From the NCBI RefSeq assembly GCF_018139485.1, contig NZ_JAGSNF010000015.1, positions 159,616 to 223,615 on the forward strand: 64,000 nucleotides of DNA. The letters run 5' to 3'. The stretch is from Phycicoccus avicenniae (GTDB lineage Bacteria > Actinomycetota > Actinomycetes > Actinomycetales > Dermatophilaceae). Positions 45,601-53,810 of the stretch are shown one piece after another (within the stretch, counting starts at the first letter, position 1; every line of letters starts with the position of its first letter). A program made the position numbers and the translations under genes. The notes beneath the pieces were generated by a model. The model did not search any database, was not told the DNA's origin, and saw only the letters and a program-made list of their open reading frames with translations.

Positions 45601-46296
45601 TCAGGGCGTCGCGACGGCGGTGGCGACGGCCGCGTGGCCGCCACCTGCGGCGATGCCGCACCGGGCGGCCTCCGCGACCGTCGCACCGGTCGTGAGGACG
45701 TCGTCGAGCACGACGAACGGCCGGCCCCGGAGCGTCGTGCGCCACGCCTGGCGCACCCCGAGAGCGCCGTCGAGGTTGGCCCGGCGGTCCGCGCGTCCGA
45801 GCCATGACTGGTCGGCGACGGGGCGGACGTGCCGCAGGAGCGGGGCGAGCACGAGCGCCGGGTCGTCGAGCAGGCGGAGCGCGGCCCCGGCCAGGGCGGG
45901 CACCGGGTCGTCCCCACGGCGGCGACGGGCCCGCGCCGAGCCGGGGACGGGGACGAGGAGGACCGGATCGCCGAGGGAGCGGGCACGGCGAAGGACGGGG
46001 TCCTCGGCGAGGCAGCGCCCGACCGCGGCGGCGAGCGCCGGTGCGAGCACCCCGCGCAGGTCGCGCCGTCCGGTGTCCTTGTAGGCCGTGAGCGCCGTCC
46101 GGGTGGGCGGGGTGAGGGGCACCCCGGACCAGCAGCGCACCCCGACGTCACGCACGGGCGGGGGCGGGAGGGCGAGGGAGGCCCGGCAGGAGCGGCACCA
46201 GGCCGGGCCGGGTGTCGCGCACCCGGCGCACCGGGTGGGGAGCACGAGGCCGGCGGCGGATCGGACGGCCGGGACCAGCGGCAGCGAGGGGCTCAT
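45601..46296 (-). CDS. ComF family phosphoribosyltransferase-like protein
   Basis: A 231-residue protein: an N-terminal four-Cys zinc site (Cys23, Cys26, Cys34, Cys37) and a type I phosphoribosyltransferase domain ending in V-V-L-D-D-V-L-T-T-G-A-T (about 195-206), the PRPP loop. ComF/GntX proteins act in DNA uptake or unknown nucleotide-linked steps; no competence genes are nearby. The conserved position between hpf and lpqB (as in Rv3242c) is the main context. The gene lies 93 nt after lpqB on the same strand. Confidence 0.88.
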   Translation of the reverse strand: MSPSLPLVPAVRSAAGLVLPTRCAGCATPGPAWCRSCRASLALPPPPVRDVGVRCWSGVPLTPPTRTALTAYKDTGRRDLRGVLAPALAAAVGRCLAEDPVLRRARSLGDPVLLVPVPGSARARRRRGDDPVPALAGAALRLLDDPALVLAPLLRHVRPVADQSWLGRADRRANLDGALGVRQAWRTTLRGRPFVVLDDVLTTGATVAEAARCGIAAGGGHAAVATAVATP

Positions 46297-46389
46297 CCCC
46301 CGACGATGCCTCCGTGGGAGCGCCGCCGCTCCGGCTCCGTCGACGCTGGGGACGACGGCGACCGGACGGGGACCCCTGGGGACGGGCCG

Positions 46390-48147
46390 TCAGCCTGCGG
46401 GTGCCGCGAGGTCGGTGCCGGGACCGCTGTCGACCCAGCGCGAGCCCGCCCGCATGAACAGGCCGGACCCGGTGACGACGTACAGGTCGTCCGCCCCGGT
46501 CGTGGCGACGTCGACCCCGCCCGGCACCGGTGAGAGCCGGGTCATGTCACCACCGACGGAGAGCACCGTCGGCGCCACCTCTCCCCCGATGCCGGCGATC
46601 GTCGCGACGTTCGAGTCGTCGACCCACGTCAGCCCCGAGGCGGAGGACAGCTCGACACCGAGCCGCAGCGGCGGCGAGAGACGCTCGGGGCGGTCCCCCT
46701 CGCCGCGGATGACGCCCGCGAGGTCGACCCGCGGCCCCGACCCGTCCGGCAGGGTCGACAGGACCGCGACCCGGTCGCCGTCGGCGCCGACCTTGGCCTC
46801 CGCGACGCGCCGGTCGCCGAGCCAGGAGGCGGCGACCGGCAGCGGGGCCGCAGCCTCGGGGTCGGCCGGGTCGGCGTCCACGTCGACGGTGAAGAGCCGG
46901 GCGTCGTCGCCGACCGCCCCCGTCCACAGGAACCCGCGCCGGTCGTACGCGGGCGCCCCGACGTCGGTGCCCGGGGGCGGGACCTCGTAGCGGATGCCGT
47001 CGCGCCACCTCGACACCCCGTCGGCCTCGACGTCGACCGCGGCGAGCTCCGCGCCGTCCGCGGACTGCGCGAGCCCGGTCCAGGTCTGCGGGATCTCGGG
47101 GAGGTCGGTCTGCGGGTCGGGGTCGCGGGTCTGCTGCTGGGCGCTGAGGCCCGGGTCGAACACCGACACCGTGGACCCGCGGCGGACGACCGGCTTCGCG
47201 AGGGAGGTGTCGACCTCCGGCGCCGGGAACCCGACCCGGGTGAGCGAGGAGACCGGCCCCTCGACGCCGGACACCTCGACCGGCACCCCGTCGCTCGCGA
47301 GCCGGACCGCCGTGACCTCGGGGTCCTGGATGAGCGTGCTCACGAACTGGGCCCACAGGTTCTGCCGGGTCGCCTCACCCGGCGCCAGTGGGGTCGAGAT
47401 GAGGTTGACCGACGCGACGCCCGCCTCGACGGACACCGCGTCGCCGAGCAGCCGTGACCCCTCCGGGACGGCGGAGACCGCGGCGCCCTCGAGGTGGCGC
47501 GGGAGGGGCAGCAGCTGGGCGCGCGCCAGCCGGGTCGCGAGACGGTCGAGGGGGAACCACCGGACGTCCTCGACGGTCGAGCGGCTGCTCGTCGACACGT
47601 AGTGGACGGCGAAGGGCCGTACGAGGCGGGAGACGTCGTTGCTCGTGATCCACCGGCCGAACCCCTCGGGGATGCGGTCGATGCGCCACTGGCCCTCGAC
47701 GGAGGTGAGCCGGAAGTCGGCGGTCACCCGGGTCCCCGGGGCGGCGGCGGTGTACCGGCCGGTGCTGTCGACCGTCCCCGCGGCCCGGGAGGACACCTCG
47801 ACGGACGTCGGCCCGGTGATCCGCACGGAGGGCGCGGTGTCGGTGGCGAGGAGGACGAGCGTCTCGTCGGGGTTCCAGCTCTCCGCGACCTCCCCGGTCA
47901 GGAAGCGGCGGGCGTTGTCGTAGGCGCCGTCGCTCGCGGCCCCGGCCCGCAAAAAGCCCCGCACGATGCTCTCGGGGGTCGCGTCCGGCTCCGGTCCGGG
48001 GAAGACGATCGTGAGCGGCGCGTCCTCGCCGGAACCGACCTCGAGGCCGCCCTGGACCGGCCCGTCGGACGCCAGCCCCCCGCCGCAGCCGGCGAGGACG
48101 GTGGCGACGGCGACGACGAGGGCCACCCAGAGCGGACGGCGGCGCAT
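46390..48147 (-). CDS. lpqB: Lipoprotein LpqB
   Basis: A 585-residue lipoprotein: signal peptide with lipobox V-L-A-G-C (Cys21), a GerMN-like N-terminal domain (V-G-S-G-E-D-A-P-L-T-I-V-F-P-G-P-E onward) and a C-terminal beta-propeller-like domain. In mycobacteria LpqB binds the extracellular part of the MtrB sensor and tunes MtrAB. Its ATG overlaps the stop of mtrB by 1 nt (TGATG), which decides the start over upstream in-frame codons. Confidence 0.93.
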   Translation of the reverse strand: MRRRPLWVALVVAVATVLAGCGGGLASDGPVQGGLEVGSGEDAPLTIVFPGPEPDATPESIVRGFLRAGAASDGAYDNARRFLTGEVAESWNPDETLVLLATDTAPSVRITGPTSVEVSSRAAGTVDSTGRYTAAAPGTRVTADFRLTSVEGQWRIDRIPEGFGRWITSNDVSRLVRPFAVHYVSTSSRSTVEDVRWFPLDRLATRLARAQLLPLPRHLEGAAVSAVPEGSRLLGDAVSVEAGVASVNLISTPLAPGEATRQNLWAQFVSTLIQDPEVTAVRLASDGVPVEVSGVEGPVSSLTRVGFPAPEVDTSLAKPVVRRGSTVSVFDPGLSAQQQTRDPDPQTDLPEIPQTWTGLAQSADGAELAAVDVEADGVSRWRDGIRYEVPPPGTDVGAPAYDRRGFLWTGAVGDDARLFTVDVDADPADPEAAAPLPVAASWLGDRRVAEAKVGADGDRVAVLSTLPDGSGPRVDLAGVIRGEGDRPERLSPPLRLGVELSSASGLTWVDDSNVATIAGIGGEVAPTVLSVGGDMTRLSPVPGGVDVATTGADDLYVVTGSGLFMRAGSRWVDSGPGTDLAAPAG

Positions 48148-49802
48148 CAGAGGTCCCTCGGGCTCAGCGGGAGCGGTGAGGAGTGCAGCGTCCCGCCGGA
48201 CCGGCGCGGCAGGGTGAGCCGGAACCGCGACCCGAGGCCGGGCTCGCCCCACGCCTGGAGCCACCCGTTGTGCAGGCGGGCGTCCTCGAGGGAGATCGAC
48301 AACCCGAGCCCGGTGCCGCCGGTAGTGCGGGCCCGGGCCGGGTCGGCCCGCCAGAAGCGGGTGAAGACGTTGGCGGCGTCGCCGGGGCGCAGCCCGACGC
48401 CGTGGTCCTCGACGACGACGGCGACCGCGTCGGCGGAGACCCCGACGTGGACGTCGACCGGGCGGCCCTCGCCGTGCTCGACGGCGTTGACGACGAGGTT
48501 GCGCAGGATGCGCTCGACCCGGCGCTCGTCGACGTCGACCTCCGCGGCCTCGGCCGGCGCGTGCACCGTGATCGTGCTCCCCCGGCGCTCCGCGAGCGGT
48601 GCGGCCGCCGCGACGACCTTCCCGACGGTGCCGCGCAGGTCGACCGGCTCGACGTCGAGGGCGGCGGCCCCCGCGTCGAACCGGCTGATCTCGAGCAGGT
48701 CGGCGAGCAGGGCCTCGAAGCGGTCCAGCTCACCGGCGAGCAGCTCCGTCGAGCGCGCCATCGTCGTGTCGGCGAAGCCCTCACGGCCGGCGTGGATGAC
48801 GTCGACGGCCATCCGGATCGTCGTGAGCGGGGTGCGCAGCTCGTGGGAGACGTCGGAGACGAACCGCTGCTGGACCGCCGAGAGCCCCTCGAGCTGGCGG
48901 ATCTGGGACTGGAGGCTGTCGGCCATGTTGTTGAAGGACGTCGCGAGCAGGGCGAGGTCGTCTTCGCCCTTGGCCGGCATCCGCTCGTTGAGCCGGCCCG
49001 CGGACAGGCGCTGCGCCACCTCGCCGGCGCGGCGGACCGGGTCGACGACCTGCCGGGTGACGACGACCGCGACGGCCCCGACGAGCAGGGTCAGGATGAC
49101 GCCGGCCACGACGAACGCCTGGCCGATGAGGCCCATCGTCTCGACCTCCTGCTCCATCGGGAAGATGAAGTAGAGGTCGTAGGGGCCGGCCGTCGGCACC
49201 TGCACGACGCTGCCGACGACGACCGCCGGCAGCTCTCGCCCATCGAGCCGCACCTGCGTCAGCTGGACCTGCTGGGTGCTCGGGTCGGCGGCGACCGCCT
49301 CGCGCAGGTCCGGGCTCACGACGGACAGGCCGAGCGCCCCGCTCTGGAGGCTGGCGAGGACGACGTCGCTGTCGTTGCCGGCCGACCGGCTCATGACGAC
49401 GTACCGGGTCGACTCCGGGCCGGCGGCGCTGAGGATGCGGGTCATGATGTCGCGCGCCGCCTGGTTGAGCTCGTCGACGGACGAGGAGGTCGACGCCTGC
49501 CACTGGGTCTGCGCCTCGGCGGTGAGCGCCAGCGCCTCGTACTGCGCGTTGGTGATCCGTGCCTCCTCGAGACCGCGGGCGATCTGGGAGTGCAGCACCG
49601 AGCCGAGGACGGTGACGACGACGAGGCCCAGGAGCATCGTCGTCGTCACGACGCGCAGCTGCAGCGACTGCCGCCACCGGCGGCGGGACCGGCCGGCCGC
49701 GCGGCGGACGGCGAGCCCCAGCCCGGACAGGGAGCGGCCCGCGCGCGTCGCCTGCCGTCGCAGCACCGCCGAGCGCAGCGCCACGCCGCCCGACCCGGAC
49801 AT
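48147..49802 (-). CDS. mtrB: MtrB sensor histidine kinase
   Basis: A 551-residue membrane kinase: two membrane helices (about 50-70 and 235-260) flank an extracellular domain; then HAMP, HisKA with S-D-V-S-H-E-L-R-T-P (His320) and the HATPase domain with D-H-G-V-G and the G-G-T-G-L-G-L glycine loop. The MtrAB system controls cell division, wall metabolism and osmotic responses in actinobacteria. It follows mtrA by 2 nt and overlaps lpqB by 1 nt. Confidence 0.95.
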   Translation of the reverse strand: MSGSGGVALRSAVLRRQATRAGRSLSGLGLAVRRAAGRSRRRWRQSLQLRVVTTTMLLGLVVVTVLGSVLHSQIARGLEEARITNAQYEALALTAEAQTQWQASTSSSVDELNQAARDIMTRILSAAGPESTRYVVMSRSAGNDSDVVLASLQSGALGLSVVSPDLREAVAADPSTQQVQLTQVRLDGRELPAVVVGSVVQVPTAGPYDLYFIFPMEQEVETMGLIGQAFVVAGVILTLLVGAVAVVVTRQVVDPVRRAGEVAQRLSAGRLNERMPAKGEDDLALLATSFNNMADSLQSQIRQLEGLSAVQQRFVSDVSHELRTPLTTIRMAVDVIHAGREGFADTTMARSTELLAGELDRFEALLADLLEISRFDAGAAALDVEPVDLRGTVGKVVAAAAPLAERRGSTITVHAPAEAAEVDVDERRVERILRNLVVNAVEHGEGRPVDVHVGVSADAVAVVVEDHGVGLRPGDAANVFTRFWRADPARARTTGGTGLGLSISLEDARLHNGWLQAWGEPGLGSRFRLTLPRRSGGTLHSSPLPLSPRDL

Positions 49803-49804
49803 CG

Positions 49805-50482
49805 TCAGGAGGCGCCGGCCTTGTAGCCGACGCCGCGGACGGTGACGACGATCTCCGGGTGCTCCGGGTCGTGCTCGATCTTGCTGCGCAGGCGCTGGAC
49901 GTGGACGTTGACGAGCCGGGTGTCACCGGCGTGCCGGTAGCCCCACACCTGCTCGAGGAGCACCTCGCGGGTGAAGACCTGCCAGGGCTTGCGGGCGAGC
50001 GCGACGAGGAGGTCGAACTCGAGCGGGGTGAGCGACAGCGGGACGCCGCCGCGGGTCACGGAGTGTCCGGCGACATCGATCTCGAGGTCCCCGACGCTCA
50101 GCCGCTCGGGCTCCGGGTCGTCGCCGCGGCGCAGGCGGGCCCGGACCCGGGCGATGAGCTCCTGGGGCTTGAACGGCTTCACGACGTAGTCGTCGGCGCC
50201 GGACTCGAGACCGAGGACGACGTCGACGGTGTCGGTCTTCGCGGTGAGCATGACGATCGGCACGCCCGACTCGCCGCGGATGTCACGGCAGACCTCGAGG
50301 CCGTCCCGGCCCGGGAGCATGACGTCGAGGAGCACGAGGTCCGGTCGGTAGGAGCGGAAGACGTCGATGGCCGACGAGCCGTCGGCGACGTGCTCGGTGT
50401 CCAGCCCCTCGCCCCGGAGCACGATGCCGAGCATCTCGGCCAGTGCCAGGTCGTCGTCGACGACGAGCACGCGTCCCTTCAC
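49805..50482 (-). CDS. mtrA: MtrA response regulator
   Basis: A 225-residue OmpR-family regulator. The receiver has Asp53 as phosphoacceptor (V-L-L-D-V-M-L-P-G) and Lys in Y-V-V-K-P-F; the C-terminal winged helix (T-P-L-E-F-D-L-L-V-A-L-A-R-K-P; V-R-G-V-G-Y-K) is intact. Start GTG at 50482. It is essential in Mycobacterium tuberculosis and pairs with MtrB. First gene of the mtrA-mtrB-lpqB operon; the GGGGAAGGA upstream is poorly spaced. Confidence 0.97.
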   Translation of the reverse strand: MKGRVLVVDDDLALAEMLGIVLRGEGLDTEHVADGSSAIDVFRSYRPDLVLLDVMLPGRDGLEVCRDIRGESGVPIVMLTAKTDTVDVVLGLESGADDYVVKPFKPQELIARVRARLRRGDDPEPERLSVGDLEIDVAGHSVTRGGVPLSLTPLEFDLLVALARKPWQVFTREVLLEQVWGYRHAGDTRLVNVHVQRLRSKIEHDPEHPEIVVTVRGVGYKAGAS

Positions 50483-50575
50483 GGTGGTCTGTGTCCTTCC
50501 CCATGACGCCTCCGGGCCAGGCCATCATCACACAGCCACGGCCGCGAACCCGCGAAATGACGGTTCGGGGACGCG

Positions 50576-50581
50576 TACCCT
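50576..50581 (+). promoter_or_regulatory. -10 element of the two-component kinase gene
   Basis: TACCCT ends 6 nt before the GTG at 50588, leaderless geometry. It lies in the 105-nt divergent gap to mtrA. Confidence 0.5.
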
Positions 50582-50587
50582 GCTGCC

Positions 50588-52189
50588 GTGGAGAGACGCA
50601 TCGGACCCGCGTGGCTGGACGCCTCGGCGACGATCCGGCTCGCGTTCGCCGTCCTCACCGTCTGCCTCGCGGTCGCGGACGGGAAAGCCATCGAGACGCT
50701 TCCCTGGCTCGTCCTCGTCCTCGTCCTCGACGTCGTCGTCGCCGTCCTCGACCGGATGCCGATCTCGCGCCAGGGCATGCTCGACACCGTCATCCTCGCG
50801 CTGCTCGGGGTGTCCGCCGCCGCCGCCGGGGCGGCGTACGCGGGGGCCGGCCTCGTCGCGGCACTCCTCATCCTCATCCCGGCGTACCACAGCGGCACCC
50901 GGTTCGGCCGGGTGGGCTACCTCTTCGCCTGCGTCATCGCACCCGTCGCGTTCCTCGTCGCCACCGCCGCCGCCAACGAGACGCCCAGGGTCAACGCGGC
51001 CGTCGCGGCCTGGGTGGGGGCGGCCGTCGTCCTCGGGGCCCTCGGCGCGTGGAACCAGCGGCTCGTCACGGAGCACGAGCTCGACGAGGCGGACCCCGCG
51101 GCGCGCGAGGCGATCCAGCTCATCCAGCGCCTCCACGAGCTGTCCGAGGAGATGACGACCGGGCTCGACGCCCCGGCCGGCGCGACGCTCGCCCTCGACC
51201 TCCTCGCCGCGGAGGTGCCGTCGGCGCGCAGCGCGGTCCTCGTCACGAGCGACGCCGAGCACCTCGTGCCCGTCGCCCTCCGCGGCTCCACCCGCGCCCC
51301 GTGGCACCTCGCCGACCACGTCGCGACGCTGCTGGAGTCGAACAAGTCGGGCTGGAAGCCCACCGAGGTCCCGTTCACCGACGAGATGGGCCACCGGCTC
51401 GCCCTCATCGTGCCGATCGCCTTCGGGTCCGGACCGACCACGGTCGTCGTCGTCGAGCGCGGCATCGACCAGAGCTTCACCGAGCACGAGAAGCGGGAGG
51501 TGCTCGAGGTCACCCGGCGGCTGGCGCCGACGGTGCAGGCCGGCCTCCTCTTCGGCAACCTGCGCCAGTACGCGAGCCTCGAGGAGCGCAACCGCATCGC
51601 CCGCGACATCCACGACGGCATCGCCCAGGAGCTCGCCGCGCTCGGCTACACCGTCGACGCGCTGCGCATGCAGGCCGGCCCCCCGGGGACCGACATCCGC
51701 GACGCCCTCGACGGCCTGCGGGAGCGGCTCAGCGAGGCGATGGCCGACCTGCGGCTGCACATCACCGACCTGCGCGTCGCGGAGCGTCCCGGCACCGGCC
51801 TCGGCGCGGTCCTCGGAGCCGCCGTCCAGAGCTTCGGCAGCATGACCGGGGTCCGCACGACGGTCACGGTGAGCGAGGGACGGCGCCGGCTCGACCCCCG
51901 CGTCGAGATGCTCGCCCACCGCCTCGTCATGGACGTCCTCGCCGACGCCCAGGCCTCCGGGGCCCGGAACGCGTCGGTGAGCCTCGCGAGCTCGGTCGTC
52001 GGACCGATGCGGGTCGAGGTCTCGCACGACGGCGACCCGCGCCTGGCGCGGCGGACGTTCCGCAGCCCGGCGCTCGGCGAAGTGGGCGGGACACTCGCCG
52101 TGAACAACGCGCCCAACGGACGGCTGACCGTTAGCCTGAGCGTCGAAGATCCCGTGACCGCCCCCTCTGCCACCCAGGTGGTCACCTGA
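50588..52189 (+). CDS. NarL-type sensor histidine kinase with degenerate ATPase domain
   Basis: A 533-residue protein: five or six N-terminal membrane helices (about 20-160), a GAF-like cytoplasmic region (about 185-310), and a HisKA_3 region with E-R-N-R-I-A-R-D-I-H-D-G-I-A-Q-E-L (His342). The following region (about 395-520) sits where the HATPase_c domain should be, but the N box reads M-D-V-L-A-D-A-Q-A-S-G, the expected D-x-G-x-G is H-D-G-D-P-R and no G-L-x-G-M glycine loop is present. It may signal by phosphatase or binding function, or be degraded. The GTG at 50588 has a -10 hexamer 6 nt upstream. The next gene starts 16 nt downstream. Confidence 0.85.
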   Translation: MERRIGPAWLDASATIRLAFAVLTVCLAVADGKAIETLPWLVLVLVLDVVVAVLDRMPISRQGMLDTVILALLGVSAAAAGAAYAGAGLVAALLILIPAYHSGTRFGRVGYLFACVIAPVAFLVATAAANETPRVNAAVAAWVGAAVVLGALGAWNQRLVTEHELDEADPAAREAIQLIQRLHELSEEMTTGLDAPAGATLALDLLAAEVPSARSAVLVTSDAEHLVPVALRGSTRAPWHLADHVATLLESNKSGWKPTEVPFTDEMGHRLALIVPIAFGSGPTTVVVVERGIDQSFTEHEKREVLEVTRRLAPTVQAGLLFGNLRQYASLEERNRIARDIHDGIAQELAALGYTVDALRMQAGPPGTDIRDALDGLRERLSEAMADLRLHITDLRVAERPGTGLGAVLGAAVQSFGSMTGVRTTVTVSEGRRRLDPRVEMLAHRLVMDVLADAQASGARNASVSLASSVVGPMRVEVSHDGDPRLARRTFRSPALGEVGGTLAVNNAPNGRLTVSLSVEDPVTAPSATQVVT

Positions 52190-52205
52190 CGCCGTGGAGG
52201 CTGCC

Positions 52206-52862
52206 GTGACCATCAGCGTCGTACTCGTCGATGACCATGCCGTCGTGCGCGAGGCGGTCGCGGGGATGCTCAGCTCCCAGGACGGGGTGAGCGTCGTCGG
52301 TCAGGCCGGGTCGCTCACCGAGGGCCGCGCCCTCTTCGACCGGATGTTCCGCACTCCCCCACCCGGACGCGTCGTCGCCGTCATCGACGTGACGATGCCC
52401 GACGGCAGCGGCCTGGACCTCGTGCGCGCGGTCCGCGAGCAGAACAAGGACATCGGCCTCGTCGTGCTCACGATGCTCAACGACGACTCGACGCTGCTCG
52501 AGGCGCTCGACGCGGGCGCGTCGGCGCTCGTGCGCAAGAGCGCTCCGTCGGACCAGGTGCTCTCCGCGGTCCGCCGCGCGGCCGACTTCCCGCTGGAGTT
52601 CTCCGCGTCGGGACTCGCCGAGGCGATGCGCCGCCGGCACGAGCAGCCGCAGACCTCGCTCACCTCCCGCGAGACCGAGGTGCTCAAGCTGCTCGTCGAG
52701 GGGGCGTCGGTCGCCCAGGTCGGCAAGTCGCTCTACATGAGCCAGTCGACGGTCAAGACGCACATCGGCAAGATCTACGACAAGCTCGGGGCGCACAACC
52801 GGGCCAGTGCCGTCATCGCGGCGGTCCGGCTCGGTCTCGTCGCCGACGTCGACCGCGCCTGA
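52206..52862 (+). CDS. NarL/LuxR response regulator partner of the 50.6 kb kinase
   Basis: A 218-residue regulator. Receiver Asp61 (A-V-I-D-V-T-M-P-D), N-terminal V-T-I-S-V-V-L-V-D-D-H, LuxR HTH at the C-terminus with L-T-S-R-E-T-E-V-L-K-L-L-V-E-G and V-K-T-H-I-G-K-I. The second GTG (52206), 5 nt after GGAGG, is chosen over the GTG at 52194 that would bury that Shine-Dalgarno. The pair is convergent with Tad locus 2 and may regulate it. Confidence 0.9.
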   Translation: MTISVVLVDDHAVVREAVAGMLSSQDGVSVVGQAGSLTEGRALFDRMFRTPPPGRVVAVIDVTMPDGSGLDLVRAVREQNKDIGLVVLTMLNDDSTLLEALDAGASALVRKSAPSDQVLSAVRRAADFPLEFSASGLAEAMRRRHEQPQTSLTSRETEVLKLLVEGASVAQVGKSLYMSQSTVKTHIGKIYDKLGAHNRASAVIAAVRLGLVADVDRA

Positions 52863-52897
52863 CGGGACGTGCCTCGGACTGCGTCCGCCATCGGCGC

Positions 52898-53809
52898 TCA
52901 GAAGGCGGTGAAGGCGTCGACGAGTCGGATGATGCCGGGGCCGATGACGACGATCATGAGCACCGGGAAGATGAAGAAGATGAGCGGGAAGAGGATCTTC
53001 ACCGTGACCTTCTGTGCTTCCTCCTCGGCCCGCTGACGCCGCGCGACGCGCATCTCCTTCGTCTGCTCGCGCAGGACGGCGGCGATGGGCAGGCCCAGTC
53101 GGTCGGCCTGGACCAGGGCGCTCACGAAGTTCTTGATCTCGGACACGGTCGTCCGCTCCCCGAGGCCGGCGAACGCCTCACCGCGGGACTTGCCGATCTG
53201 GATCTCGGCGAGGACGCGGGCGAACTCACCGCCGATCGGGCCCGGGACGTTGCGCGCCACCTGAAGGATCGCGGCATCGAAGCCCTGCCCCGCCTCGACG
53301 CACACCGTGAGCATGTCGAGGGCGTCAGCCAGGCCTTTGCGCAGCTCTTCCTGGCGCTTGGTCCCCTGGTTGTAGACGAGGAGGTCGGGCAGGAAGAACA
53401 TGAGCGCGGCGAGCCCGAACGCCCCGAGCACACCGGTCACACTGAGGCCGAAGAACACGACGGGGACGACCGCACCCACGACGAGGGCGATGCCCTTGGC
53501 GCCCATGACCCGTTCGACGGTCCAGGCCGGCGGGTTCCCGGCCTTGTCGAGCGAGGCGGCGATCCGGTCACCGGTCCCGACCGGGGACAGACGCTGGGCC
53601 ATCTTGCGCGAGACCTCGAAGGCCGGCGCGACGAGCCGGTCCTTGGCCTCGAGCTCGTTCTTGGCCGCGGACCGGCTGTCGGCGCGGACGCTCAGCAGCT
53701 CCAGCGAGCGCGCGACCCCGGTCTGCTGACCGGCCCCGGCGAAGGCGACGAGGACCGCGACCATGACGGCGCCGACGAGGAGCGCGATCCCGATGACGAG
53801 CAGCAGCAT
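52898..53809 (-). CDS. tadC: TadC-like platform protein (T2SS F family)
   Basis: A 303-residue inner-membrane protein: N-terminal helix, two helices at about 105-145, T2SS-F domain (A-D-A-L-D-M-L-T-V-C-V-E-A-G-Q-G-F-D; V-R-A-D-type helix) and a C-terminal helix F-P-L-I-F-F-I-F-P. Last gene of Tad locus 2, 1 nt after the stop of the vWA-TadB fusion. Acts with TadB and TadA in Flp pilus assembly. Confidence 0.9.
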   Translation of the reverse strand: MLLLVIGIALLVGAVMVAVLVAFAGAGQQTGVARSLELLSVRADSRSAAKNELEAKDRLVAPAFEVSRKMAQRLSPVGTGDRIAASLDKAGNPPAWTVERVMGAKGIALVVGAVVPVVFFGLSVTGVLGAFGLAALMFFLPDLLVYNQGTKRQEELRKGLADALDMLTVCVEAGQGFDAAILQVARNVPGPIGGEFARVLAEIQIGKSRGEAFAGLGERTTVSEIKNFVSALVQADRLGLPIAAVLREQTKEMRVARRQRAEEEAQKVTVKILFPLIFFIFPVLMIVVIGPGIIRLVDAFTAF

Positions 53810-53810
53810 G

